Source of the DNA: Curtobacterium sp. PhB115
GTDB taxonomy: Bacteria > Actinomycetota > Actinomycetes > Actinomycetales > Microbacteriaceae
NCBI RefSeq assembly: GCF_003752025.1
Contig: NZ_RJKR01000008.1
Coordinates: 1-64,000, forward strand
DNA length: 64,000 bases
Reading direction: 5' to 3'
A model generated the notes under the pieces. That model saw nothing but the letters and a program-made list of their open reading frames with translations. It was not told the origin of the DNA and did not search any database. Positions 41,242 through 49,459 of the stretch are shown here, piece by piece. The translations under genes were made by a program, and so were the position numbers. Within the stretch, counting starts at the first letter, position 1. Each line of letters opens with the position of its first letter.

Positions 41242-42177
41242 ATGAGCACGCTGGAAGCGCGCGCAGCCGGAGCCACCGCGCCGGCCGTGCCACCGCGGCG
41301 CCGCGCCAGGCCGCGCGGCCGGTACACCGGATGGCTCTTCGTCGGGCCGTTCGTCGTCGTCCTGATCGCGATGCTCATCGTGCCGATCGGCTACGCCCTC
41401 TGGCTCAGCCTGTTCCGCGACCAGCTCATCGGCGGCAACCAGTTCGTGTGGTTCGCCAACTACGTCCAGCTCTTCCAGGACGCCAAGTTCTGGTCCGGCT
41501 TCGGCCGGGTCGCGATCTTCCTGGTCGTCCAGGTGCCCATCATGCTCGGGCTCGCACTCGTGGCCGCCCTCGCCCTCGACAGCGCCCGACTCTGGGGCAC
41601 GAGCTTCTTCCGCATCGCGGTGTTCCTGCCCTACGCGGTCCCCGGGGTCGTCGCGGCGCTCATCTGGGGCTTCATCTACGGCAACCAGTTCGGCTTGACG
41701 GGTGCCGCGAACGACGCGCTCGGCATCGACCTGCTGCAGCCGTTCAGCCCGAGCTGGGTACTGACCTCCATCGGCAACGTGGTCACGTGGGAGTTCCTCG
41801 GCTACAACATGCTGATCTTCTACGCCGCCCTCCGCACCGTCCCCGGCGACCTGTACGAAGCCGCCGAGCTCGACGGCGCCGGCCCCCTGCGCACGGTCTT
41901 CTCGATCAAGCTCCCGGCGCTCCGCGGCCCGATGGTCATCGCCACGATCTTCTCGATCATCGGCAGCTTCCAGCTCTTCAACGAGCCGAACCTGCTGAAG
42001 ACCCTCGCCCCGAACGTCATCGGCAGCGCCTTCACCCCGAACATGTACGCGTACTCGTTGTCCTTCAGTGGCCAGCAGTTCAACTACTCCGCCACCGTCG
42101 CGATCGTGATGGGCGTGATCACCGCGGTGATCGCCTACGTCGTCCAGGTCCGCGGCACCCGCGAGGAGAACCGATGA
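41242..42177 (+). CDS. Carbohydrate ABC transporter permease (MalF type)
   Basis: A 311-residue CUT1 permease with six helices and EAA loop DLYEAAELDGAGPLRTVFSIKLPALRGP. ATG follows AAGGGAG. First gene of the operon permease, permease, binding protein, GH35. Its stop overlaps the start of the next permease. As in the first CUT1 system of this window, no ATPase gene is included. Confidence 0.93.
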   Translation: MSTLEARAAGATAPAVPPRRRARPRGRYTGWLFVGPFVVVLIAMLIVPIGYALWLSLFRDQLIGGNQFVWFANYVQLFQDAKFWSGFGRVAIFLVVQVPIMLGLALVAALALDSARLWGTSFFRIAVFLPYAVPGVVAALIWGFIYGNQFGLTGAANDALGIDLLQPFSPSWVLTSIGNVVTWEFLGYNMLIFYAALRTVPGDLYEAAELDGAGPLRTVFSIKLPALRGPMVIATIFSIIGSFQLFNEPNLLKTLAPNVIGSAFTPNMYAYSLSFSGQQFNYSATVAIVMGVITAVIAYVVQVRGTREENR

Positions 42178-43169
42178 GCACCATCCAGCACCCCGGAAAC
42201 CCGGCCGCAGCGCCGGTCCCGGCCACGGTCACGGAGGCGACCACGACGCAGCGCGACCCGCGCACCCGGTCGACCCGCGCCTCCAGGAAGGCCGAGCGGA
42301 AGGCCGAGCAGCACGTCGACGGACGCAAGCCGAAGCGTTCCGGCCTGCTGACCGCGGTCATGGTCGTCTTCGTCGTGTACTCGTTCGCGCCGCTGTTCTA
42401 CCTGCTCGTGAACAGCACGAAGACGCAGTCGTCGCTGTTGTCCACCTTCGGCCTCTGGTTCGGCGGGAAGTTCAACCTCTGGCAGAACATCGTCGACACG
42501 CTGACGTACAACGACGGCATCTTCGTGCAGTGGCTCGGCAACACGCTGCTCTACGTGGTCGTCGGTGCCGGTGGTGCGACGCTGCTCGCCACGATCGCCG
42601 GCTACGGCATGGCGAAGTTCCAGTTCCCCGGACGGCGTGCGGTCTTCGCGATCGTCCTCGGCGCCATCGCGGTCCCCGGCACGGCGCTGGCGGTCCCGAC
42701 GTTCCTGCTCTTCTCGCAGGTCGGCCTGACGAACACCCCGTGGGCGATCATCCTGCCCTCGCTCATCAGCCCGTTCGGCATGTACCTGATCTGGACCTAC
42801 GCGGTCGACGCGATCCCCGCCGAGCTCCTCGAGGCCGCCCGTATGGACGGCGCGGGGGAGTTCCGGATCTTCTTCACGATCGCGCTCCGCCTGCTCGCAC
42901 CCGGTGTCGTCACCGTCCTGCTCTTCGCCGTCGTCGCCACCTGGAACAACTACTTCCTGCCGCTCATCATGCTGAGCGACCCGAAGTGGTACCCGCTGAC
43001 GGTCGGCCTGAACCAGTGGAACGCGCAGGCCACCGGCTCCGGTGCGCAGCCGATCTACAACCTTGTCGTCACGGGATCGCTCCTCACGATCATCCCGATC
43101 GTGGTCGCGTTCCTCTTCCTCCAGCGCTTCTGGCAGTCCGGCCTCGCAGCCGGGTCCGTCAAGGCCTGA
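42174..43169 (+). CDS. Carbohydrate ABC transporter permease (MalG type)
   Basis: A 331-residue permease with a long basic cytoplasmic N-terminus (SRKAERKAEQHVDGRKPKRS, about residues 37-57) before six helices. EAA loop: ELLEAARMDGAGEFRIFFTIALRLLAPG. The ATG overlaps the preceding stop (ATGA). Pairs with the MalF-type permease for import of a galactoside. Confidence 0.93.
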   Translation: MSTIQHPGNPAAAPVPATVTEATTTQRDPRTRSTRASRKAERKAEQHVDGRKPKRSGLLTAVMVVFVVYSFAPLFYLLVNSTKTQSSLLSTFGLWFGGKFNLWQNIVDTLTYNDGIFVQWLGNTLLYVVVGAGGATLLATIAGYGMAKFQFPGRRAVFAIVLGAIAVPGTALAVPTFLLFSQVGLTNTPWAIILPSLISPFGMYLIWTYAVDAIPAELLEAARMDGAGEFRIFFTIALRLLAPGVVTVLLFAVVATWNNYFLPLIMLSDPKWYPLTVGLNQWNAQATGSGAQPIYNLVVTGSLLTIIPIVVAFLFLQRFWQSGLAAGSVKA

Positions 43170-43213
43170 CACAGCAGCCCCACCCCCTCCACGAAGAAGT
43201 GAAAGGCACTCCC

Positions 43214-44548
43214 ATGAACAAGCGTCTCCGGCGCGGGCTCAGCGCCCTCGCCATCGGCGTCACCGCCGCGATCGCCCTCGCCGCCTGCGCGTCCGGCGGC
43301 TCGTCCTCCGGTGGCTCGTCCGACGACATCACCAAGGCCCTGAAGGACGGTGGCACCCTGACCTACTGGTCCTGGACCCCGTCCGCGAAGGCCCAGGTCG
43401 CCGCGTTCGAGAAGCAGTACCCCAAGGTGAAGGTCAAGCTCGTCAACGCCGGCACCGGCGCCGACCAGTACACCAAGCTGCAGAACACCGTGAAGGCCGG
43501 CTCGGGCGCCCCCGACGTCGCCCAGGTCGAGTACTACGCGCTGCCGCAGTTCGCCCTGTCCGACTCGCTCCTCGACCTGACGTCGTACGGCTTCGGTGAC
43601 CTCGAGGACAAGTTCGCCGCCAGCACCTGGAGCTCGGTGTCGCTCGACGGCAAGGTCTACGGCCTGCCCCAGGACTCCGGCCCCATGGCGCTGTTCTACA
43701 ACAAGAAGGTCTTCGACGAGCACGACATCGCCGTGCCGAAGACGTGGGACGAGTACGTCGCCGCCGCGAAGAAGCTGCACGCAGCCGACCCCGACGCCTA
43801 CATCGCGGCGGACTCCGGCGACGCCGGCTTCACCACGAGCATGATCGCCCAGGCCGGTGGCACCCCGTTCACCACCGACGGCGACAAGGTCACCGTCAAC
43901 CTGCAGGACGCCGGCACCAAGAAGTGGACGAGCACCTGGAACGAGCTCGTCGAGCAGGGCCTGCTGTCCAAGACGGTCGGCTGGAGCGACGACTGGTACA
44001 AGCAGCTCGGCAACGGCCAGATCGCCACGCTGATCACCGGCGCCTGGATGCCCGGCAACCTCGAGGCCAGCGTCGCGGACGCGTCCGGTGACTGGCGTGT
44101 CGCCCCGATGCCGACCTACGACGGTGGCACCGCGCAGACCGCCAACAACGGCGGCAGCGCCGAGGTCGTCATGAAGCAGTCGAAGAACCCGGCCCTCGCC
44201 GCGGGCTTCCTGAAGTGGCTGAACTCGTCGAAGGAGTCGACCGGCGTCTTCATGAAGTCGGGTGGCTTCCCCTCGACGACCGCTGACCTCGACTCGTCGT
44301 CGTTCCTCAACGAGGAGCCGTCCTACTTCGGTGGCCAGCAGATCAACAAGGTGCTCGTCGACGCGTCGAAGTCCTCGGACAACGACTTCACCTACCTGCC
44401 GTACCAGGTGTACGCGAACAGCGTCTACGCCGACACCGTCGGTCAGGCGTACGAGAACGGCACGTCGCTCGACGCCGGCCTCGAGGCCTGGCAGAAGGCC
44501 CTCGTGAAGTACGGCAAGGACCAGGGCTTCACGGTCTCGACCAAGTAG
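43214..44548 (+). CDS. Extracellular sugar-binding lipoprotein of the GH35 locus
   Basis: A 444-residue class I binding protein with signal peptide RLRRGLSALAIGVTAAIALA and lipobox LAAC (Cys about 25), then a Ser/Gly linker. TYWSWTPSAKAQVAAFEKQYPKVKV, VYGLPQDSGPMALFYNKKVF and ATLITGAWMPGNLEA are typical of the MalE/CebE type. ATG follows GAAAGG. A 13-bp-stem hairpin directly after the gene probably lowers read-through into GH35, as usual for abundant binding proteins. Ligand inferred: galacto-oligosaccharide or lactose. Confidence 0.93.
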   Translation: MNKRLRRGLSALAIGVTAAIALAACASGGSSSGGSSDDITKALKDGGTLTYWSWTPSAKAQVAAFEKQYPKVKVKLVNAGTGADQYTKLQNTVKAGSGAPDVAQVEYYALPQFALSDSLLDLTSYGFGDLEDKFAASTWSSVSLDGKVYGLPQDSGPMALFYNKKVFDEHDIAVPKTWDEYVAAAKKLHAADPDAYIAADSGDAGFTTSMIAQAGGTPFTTDGDKVTVNLQDAGTKKWTSTWNELVEQGLLSKTVGWSDDWYKQLGNGQIATLITGAWMPGNLEASVADASGDWRVAPMPTYDGGTAQTANNGGSAEVVMKQSKNPALAAGFLKWLNSSKESTGVFMKSGGFPSTTADLDSSSFLNEEPSYFGGQQINKVLVDASKSSDNDFTYLPYQVYANSVYADTVGQAYENGTSLDAGLEAWQKALVKYGKDQGFTVSTK

Positions 44549-44561
44549 CAGTGCAACCCCG

Positions 44562-44593
44562 CGGGGCCGTGCGGATCCCACCGCACGGCCCCG
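44562..44593 (+). terminator. Intra-operon hairpin after the binding-protein gene
   Basis: CGGGGCCGTGCGG (44562-44574) pairs perfectly with CCGCACGGCCCCG (44581-44593) around the loop ATCCCA. Located between the binding-protein and GH35 genes; either a partial terminator or an mRNA 3' stabiliser. Confidence 0.7.
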
Positions 44594-44633
44594 TCCCACG
44601 CCCGGCTCCGGCCGGCCATGAAAGAGTCAACCC

Positions 44634-46484
44634 ATGCGCTTCGCCATCGGCGACACCGACTTCCTGCTCGACGGCGAGCCGCACCGGATCCTGTCCGGCG
44701 CGATCCACTACTTCCGCGTGCACCCCGACCTCTGGGCCGACCGGATCCGCAAGGCGAAGCTGATGGGGCTCAACACCATCGAGACCTACGTCGCCTGGAA
44801 CGCTCACGCCCCGTCGCCCGGTTCGTTCAGCTTCGAAGGCGGCCTCGACCTCGGCCGGTTCCTCGACCTCATCGCCGCAGAGGGCATGCACGCCATCGTC
44901 CGCCCCGGCCCCTACATCTGCGCCGAGTGGACCAACGGCGGCCTGCCCTACTGGCTCTTCGCCGACGGCTCCGTGGGCGTCCGGCGCGACGAGCCCGGGT
45001 TCCTCGCAGCAGTTTCCTCGTACTTGCAGGCGTTGGCGCCGGTGCTGGTCCCGCGGCAGATCGACCACGGCGGACCCATCGTCCTGGTGCAGGTCGAGAA
45101 CGAGTACGGCGCCTACGGCTCCGATCCCGTCTACCTGTCGAAGCTCGAGGAGATGCACCGCGCGATCGGCCTCACCGTGCCGTTCACGAGCGTCGACCAG
45201 CCGATGGGCACCATGCTCGAGGACGGTTCGCTGCCATCGCTCCACAAGACCGGGTCGTTCGGCTCCCGCTCCGCTTCGCGCCTGGAACGGCTCCGACAGG
45301 CGCAGCCGACCGGGCCCCTGATGTGCTCGGAGTTCTGGGACGGCTGGTTCGACAGCTGGGGCGAGCACCACCACACCACGCCGGCGGCTGCCTCGGCGTC
45401 GGACCTGGACGATCTGCTCGCTGCCGGCGGCTCGGTCAACATCTACATGTTCCACGGCGGCACGAACTTCGGCTTCACGAACGGCGCCAACGACAAGGGC
45501 GTGTACCGCCCGATCGCGACGTCGTACGACTACGACGCCCCGCTCGACGAGGCCGGTCGGCCGACCGCGAAGTTCCACGCCTTCCGCGCGGTCATCGAGT
45601 GCTACGCGCCCGTCCCGCCGCTGCCTGAGTCGATGCAGCCGGGTGGTTCTGGTCGCCTTGAACAGTATGCCTATTCAAGCGGCCTGGAGGCGCGGGTCGT
45701 CCCCGCCGCGGACCTCGCCGTCCGTCTCGACCGCGTCGCGTCGCTCCGCTCCCTGCTGCCCGCGCTCGCATCGTGGTCGGCCCACGACACCCCGCCCACG
45801 TTCGACGCCCTCGGTGCCGCGAGCGGCTTCGTCGTCTACCGCTCCGAGATCGCCCTGCCCAGCGGCGGCGTGCTCACCGTCGGTACCGAGGTCCGCGACC
45901 GTGCGATCGTCGCGGTGGACGGGATCGTCGTGGGGGTGCTGGAGCGCGAGCACCACGACCGCGCGATCACCCTGCCGCCGGTCGCCGGCACGCTCGAGCT
46001 CCTGGTCGAGGACCAGGGCCGCGTCGACTACGGCACCCGCATCGGCGAGCCGAAGGGCCTGATCGGTGGCGTGGCCGTCGACGGTGTCCCGATCGCGCGC
46101 TGGACCGCTGCACCGCTGTCGCTCGACCCGATCGCTCCGGCGGCGCTCGAGGTGCTCGCCTCGGTGAACCCGTCGGACGGCGACGTGCTCGCCGGACCGA
46201 CGTTCGCCGCTGGTTCGTTCGACCTCGACCTCGGCGCGGTGGACGATCGCGCGCCGTCGCTCGACCGGTACCTGTCGCTCGACGGGTTCCGGAAGGGTGT
46301 CGCCTGGGTCAACGGGTTCTGCCTCGGCCGGTACTGGTCGCGTGGCCCCCAGCAGACCCTGGCGATCCCGGGTCCGGTGCTCCGCGAGGGTCGGAACGAG
46401 CTCGTCGTCCTGGAGCTGCACGCGGCCGCCTCGCGCACCGCGTGCCTGCTGCTCGAGCCGTCGCTGGGGCACACGGAGGCGTAG
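44634..46484 (+). CDS. Beta-galactosidase, GH35
   Basis: A 616-residue intracellular GH35 enzyme hydrolysing terminal beta-galactosides. FLLDGEPHRILSGAIHYFRVHPDLW opens the barrel, the acid/base Glu is in VQVENEYGAYG and the nucleophile Glu in LMCSEFWDGWFDSWGEHH; YMFHGGTNFGF follows. C-terminal jelly-roll domains end with KGVAWVNGFCLGRYWSRGPQQTL. No signal peptide. Codons around residue 343-349 (YAYSSGLEAR) are AT-rich for this genome and include the left arm of the intergenic palindrome family. Last gene of the LacI-controlled operon. Confidence 0.94.
   Translation: MRFAIGDTDFLLDGEPHRILSGAIHYFRVHPDLWADRIRKAKLMGLNTIETYVAWNAHAPSPGSFSFEGGLDLGRFLDLIAAEGMHAIVRPGPYICAEWTNGGLPYWLFADGSVGVRRDEPGFLAAVSSYLQALAPVLVPRQIDHGGPIVLVQVENEYGAYGSDPVYLSKLEEMHRAIGLTVPFTSVDQPMGTMLEDGSLPSLHKTGSFGSRSASRLERLRQAQPTGPLMCSEFWDGWFDSWGEHHHTTPAAASASDLDDLLAAGGSVNIYMFHGGTNFGFTNGANDKGVYRPIATSYDYDAPLDEAGRPTAKFHAFRAVIECYAPVPPLPESMQPGGSGRLEQYAYSSGLEARVVPAADLAVRLDRVASLRSLLPALASWSAHDTPPTFDALGAASGFVVYRSEIALPSGGVLTVGTEVRDRAIVAVDGIVVGVLEREHHDRAITLPPVAGTLELLVEDQGRVDYGTRIGEPKGLIGGVAVDGVPIARWTAAPLSLDPIAPAALEVLASVNPSDGDVLAGPTFAAGSFDLDLGAVDDRAPSLDRYLSLDGFRKGVAWVNGFCLGRYWSRGPQQTLAIPGPVLREGRNELVVLELHAAASRTACLLLEPSLGHTEA
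45682..45696 (+). repeat. Palindrome-family half-arm inside the GH35 gene
   Basis: GGCCTGGAGGCGCGG is identical to the left arm of the palindrome at 11953, but no mirror half follows. It is in frame (GLEAR) and is preceded by an AT-richer stretch. Confidence 0.55.
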
Positions 46485-46937
46485 TCAGGTCGCGTGCGCC
46501 CCGGCCCATGCCCGCACCTCGAGGAGCGCCTCGCGTCGCCAGCGCCAGAGCGGGGCGAACTTCGTGCCGTCGTCCTCCCATGCCCTGGTCAGCAGCCAGA
46601 TCTGCCGTCGGTGGTCGACTCCGTGATCATCGCGCCACTCGACGTACGCGTCGTCGAGCACCGTGGTGATGCCCGCACGTGGTGCGGTCCAGGACGAGAG
46701 GAAGCCGGAGTACCGGAGGGTGTCGTCGGACAAGTGCACGGCGACACGTCGGAGCCTGGCCGTGGCCCAGGTCCCGCCGGCGATGAAGGCGACACCGAGG
46801 ACGAAGACGAACACCCGCGCCGATGCTCCGGGCACGAAGGCAACGCTCGCAAGTGCGACTCCTGTCCCGATCATCACCGGGCCGAACACGATGAGGTTCA
46901 GGATGCGGTCCAGGCGCGGCGGACGGATCGTCGTCAC
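46485..46937 (-). CDS. Membrane protein with PH-like C-terminal region
   Basis: A 150-residue protein with two membrane segments (ILNLIVFGPVMIGTGVALASV, about 12-32, and ARVFVFVLGVAFIAGGTWATA, about 40-60) followed by a soluble part (VAVHLSDDTLRYSGFL, then ITTVLDDAYVEWRDD) that resembles bacterial PH-like domains. GTG start overlaps the stop of the upstream small gene (GTGA). Immediately convergent with the GH35 gene (adjacent stop codons). Function unknown. Confidence 0.7.
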   Translation of the reverse strand: MTTIRPPRLDRILNLIVFGPVMIGTGVALASVAFVPGASARVFVFVLGVAFIAGGTWATARLRRVAVHLSDDTLRYSGFLSSWTAPRAGITTVLDDAYVEWRDDHGVDHRRQIWLLTRAWEDDGTKFAPLWRWRREALLEVRAWAGAHAT

Positions 46938-47233
46938 GGCAGGGCGTCCAGGTCGGCCAGGGCCTGCTCGGCATCGGCGATCCGATCGGCCTCGGGACGC
47001 GTCCACCACTCCGGCCCGCGCTCGCCGAGACCGTGCTTGGCGAGGCCGTTCCGGTGTCGGGCAGCGGCCAGGGCGGCCTCGTCGCCCGCGCCCTTCGCCT
47101 GCTTGACGGCATTCCGCCCGCGACCGAGGTGCGACCGGAGTGCCGCGGCGACGTCCTCCGGCAGCGCAGGGTCCGTCCGGCGCCACCGTCGGCCGTCGAC
47201 CACGAAGAAGTGCTCGTCGGGTTCGGCGGTCAT
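46934..47233 (-). CDS. Conserved small actinobacterial protein
   Basis: A 99-residue soluble protein: HFFVVDGRRWRRTDPALPED at the N-terminus and GERGPEWWTRPEADRIADAE at the C-terminus, with a basic helix between (GRGRNAVKQAKGAGDEAALAAARHR). I recall this family in Microbacteriaceae, where it is often annotated, without good reason, as a biopolymer transporter; there is no membrane segment. ATG 7 nt after CAGACT. Coupled to the membrane protein gene that follows. Confidence 0.75.
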   Translation of the reverse strand: MTAEPDEHFFVVDGRRWRRTDPALPEDVAAALRSHLGRGRNAVKQAKGAGDEAALAAARHRNGLAKHGLGERGPEWWTRPEADRIADAEQALADLDALP

Positions 47234-47278
47234 GCTGACGAGTCTGCACCGTCGGTGGTGCCCGGTAGACAGGAGGTG

Positions 47279-48352
47279 ATGAGCAACGAACGTGTCCGCC
47301 CGGTGCTCGAGGTCCGTCGGATCTACGCCGAACCCGCCGCTCTCGAGCTGCAGCGCGGACAAGAGGTGATCGGGCGGTGGCCGGACGCCGAGGTCGTCCC
47401 CGTCGAATCGCACTGGAACATCCCCGAGGTCCACGGCGACGAGCGCAACGTGCAGCGGTGGGTCCGGATCAAGACCGAAGCGCTCGTGCTCGGCGTCAAG
47501 AAGTCGCTGGTGACCCGCCCGAACGGGCGCTCGGCCGACTTCATCGCACCGTCGACCGCGAACGGCTGCGCCATGGCCTGCGCGTACTGCTACGTGCCGC
47601 GACGGAAGGGCTACAGCAACCCGGTGACGGTGTTCGCGAACATCGACCAGATCACGAGGCACGTCGCGCGGAACATCGCGAAGCAGGGCCCGAAGGCCGA
47701 GCCGAACCAGTGCGACCCCGACTCATGGGTCTACGACATCGGCGAGAACCGCGACTGCTCCGTCGACGCGGTGATCAGTGACAACGTGCGGGACCTCTGC
47801 GATCTGTTCCGCATGACACCGACCGCGAAGGCGTCGTTCGCCACGAAGTACGTCAACCGCGAGCTGCTCGACTGGGATCCGATGGGTCGCACCCGCATCC
47901 GGTTCTCGCTGATGCCGCACGAGACCGCGAAGGTCACCGACATCCGCACGAGCCCGATCGCCGAGCGGATCGCCGCGGTGAACGACTTCGTCGACGCCGG
48001 GTACGAGGTCCACCTCAACTTCTCGCCGGTCATCCTCACCCCGACGTGGGAGTCTGACTGGGCTGCACTGCTCCGCCAGGTCGACGACGTGCTGTCGCCG
48101 GCGGCCAAGGCGCAGCTCGCGGCCGAGGTCATCTTCCTCACCCACAACCAGCCGTTGCACGAGGTGAACCTCGGTTGGCACCCGAAGGCCGAGGACCTGC
48201 TCTGGCGACCGGACCTGCAGGAGCAGAAGGTGTCCGAGAACGGAGCGGTGAACGTCCGCTACCGGTCCGGCATGAAGGGGCAGCTCGTCGAGCGCTTCCG
48301 CGAACTCGTTGCCGAGCACCTGCCGTCCTGCCGGATCCGCTACGCCTTCTGA
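47279..48352 (+). CDS. Radical SAM protein, spore photoproduct lyase family
   Basis: A 357-residue protein with the radical-SAM cluster motif C-x3-C-x2-C in NGCAMACAYCYVPRRKGY (residues about 97-114). RRIYAEPAALELQRGQEVI at the N-terminus and VEVHLNFSPVIL-like strands (YEVHLNFSPVILTPTW) resemble spore photoproduct lyases, which repair the spore thymine dimer. The organism group does not sporulate, so the substrate is probably another DNA photoproduct or unrelated. The ATG is only 2 nt after AGGAGG, or 7 nt after TAGACA if leaderless. Its 3' end overlaps the convergent TetR gene by 13 bp. Confidence 0.82.
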   Translation: MSNERVRPVLEVRRIYAEPAALELQRGQEVIGRWPDAEVVPVESHWNIPEVHGDERNVQRWVRIKTEALVLGVKKSLVTRPNGRSADFIAPSTANGCAMACAYCYVPRRKGYSNPVTVFANIDQITRHVARNIAKQGPKAEPNQCDPDSWVYDIGENRDCSVDAVISDNVRDLCDLFRMTPTAKASFATKYVNRELLDWDPMGRTRIRFSLMPHETAKVTDIRTSPIAERIAAVNDFVDAGYEVHLNFSPVILTPTWESDWAALLRQVDDVLSPAAKAQLAAEVIFLTHNQPLHEVNLGWHPKAEDLLWRPDLQEQKVSENGAVNVRYRSGMKGQLVERFRELVAEHLPSCRIRYAF

Positions 48353-48996
48353 CGGGGCACCGTCGGCTGCCGCTCGGCGAGTGCGCGGCGGACCTGGTCG
48401 CCACGGAGCGGGCGTCCCGGAAGGCCCTCGCGGGGGACGCCCGGTGCCCGGAACCCGTCGAGGGCCAGGTCGACCCAGCGTCGGTAGGCGTCCGGGGCGA
48501 CCCGTCCGAAGGTGCCGATCGTCGTCGCGATGGAGAGCTGCAGGAGGGCGACGTCGGCGAGTGCGGCGTCCGCACGGATCTGGCCAGCCTGCTGACCGGC
48601 TGCGAACAGCGCGTCGATGCCCTCCTGCACGGCGATGCGGAGCCGGAGGAGTTCCGGAGCGTCGCGGTAGTCGGTGGTCATGAGTTCGCTGAACCCGGTG
48701 CGGCGGGCCTCGATCGCTGCGGTCTCGCGGACGAAGGTCGCAAAGCCCGCCCACGGGTCCGAGGCGGACAGCTCGCGGCAGTGTTCGACGAGGTCGAGGA
48801 CCTCGTGCATCGGCTCGACCAGGACCGCTTCCCACAGCGCCGCGCGGGTCGGGAAGTGCCGGTACAGGGTCGCGTTGCCGAGGCCGGCCGCGACCGCGAT
48901 CGGTTCCAGTGCGGCCTGGAGGCCGTGGTCGGTGAACGCGGACCGGGCCGCGTCGACGAGTGCCTGACGGTTCCGGGCGACGTCTCGGCGGGTCAT
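48340..48996 (-). CDS. TetR family transcriptional regulator
   Basis: A 218-residue TetR repressor: RQALVDAARSAFTDHGLQAALEPIAVAAGLGNATLYRHFPTRAALWEAVL is the DNA-binding domain. ATG 6 nt after TAGGCT, so leaderless. The intergenic region to the divergent DoxX-type gene contains inverted repeats that could be its operator, so DoxX is the likely target. Ligand unknown. Confidence 0.9.
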   Translation of the reverse strand: MTRRDVARNRQALVDAARSAFTDHGLQAALEPIAVAAGLGNATLYRHFPTRAALWEAVLVEPMHEVLDLVEHCRELSASDPWAGFATFVRETAAIEARRTGFSELMTTDYRDAPELLRLRIAVQEGIDALFAAGQQAGQIRADAALADVALLQLSIATTIGTFGRVAPDAYRRWVDLALDGFRAPGVPREGLPGRPLRGDQVRRALAERQPTVPRQKA

Positions 48997-49008
48997 GCAC
49001 CGAGCCTA
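48997..49008 (-). promoter_or_regulatory. Leaderless-type -10 element of the TetR gene
   Basis: Minus strand TAGGCT, spacer CGGTGC, then ATG. Confidence 0.5.
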
Positions 49009-49047
49009 GATCGCGTGGCCGGGAATACGGAGAGCAGTCCCCGGTTT

Positions 49048-49071
49048 GAAACGGGGACAACCGTCCGTTTC
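49048..49071. promoter_or_regulatory. Putative TetR operator between TetR and DoxX genes
   Basis: GAAACGG and CCGTTTC form an inverted repeat separated by 10 bp that also holds GGAC/GTCC; a second pair TCCCCG/CGGGGA overlaps it at about 49038-49056. Confidence 0.5.
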
Positions 49072-49089
49072 ATCACCTGGAGTTCCCCC

Positions 49090-49437
49090 GTGCACATCGC
49101 CGCCGTCATCCTGTCCCTCGTCCTCGCCGTGGCCCTGCTCGGCTCGGGCGTCATGAAACTCGTCCGCAACCCGAAGATCATCGCTTCGATGCAGGCCGTC
49201 CACGTCACCCCGTCGCAGATGACGGTCCTCGGTCTGCTGGAGGTCGCCGCTGCCGCCGGACTCGTCATCGGCATCTGGTGGGTGCCGCTCGCCATCGCCG
49301 CAGCCATCGGCGCGGTCGTCTACTTCGCGGGTGCCGTCGTGGCGCACCTCCGAGCGCACGACCGCGACGTCCAGGGTGCCGTCGCCCTGCTGGTGCTGTC
49401 GGTCGCGACGCTCGTGGTGCTCCTGCTCGCGCTGTAG
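49090..49437 (+). CDS. DoxX family membrane protein
   Basis: A 115-residue protein with four hydrophobic helices: HIAAVILSLVLAVALLGSGVMKLV, MTVLGLLEVAAAAGLVIGIWW, LAIAAAIGAVVYFAGAVVAHL and GAVALLVLSVATLVVLLLAL. Layout and length match the DoxX/DoxD-like group. Start GTG preceded by TGGAG. Divergent from a TetR gene, a common arrangement in which the repressor controls the membrane protein. Biochemical role unsettled; links to redox homeostasis exist for relatives. Confidence 0.82.
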   Translation: MHIAAVILSLVLAVALLGSGVMKLVRNPKIIASMQAVHVTPSQMTVLGLLEVAAAAGLVIGIWWVPLAIAAAIGAVVYFAGAVVAHLRAHDRDVQGAVALLVLSVATLVVLLLAL

Positions 49438-49459
49438 CCGGCTGTGCCGGGCCGACGGC

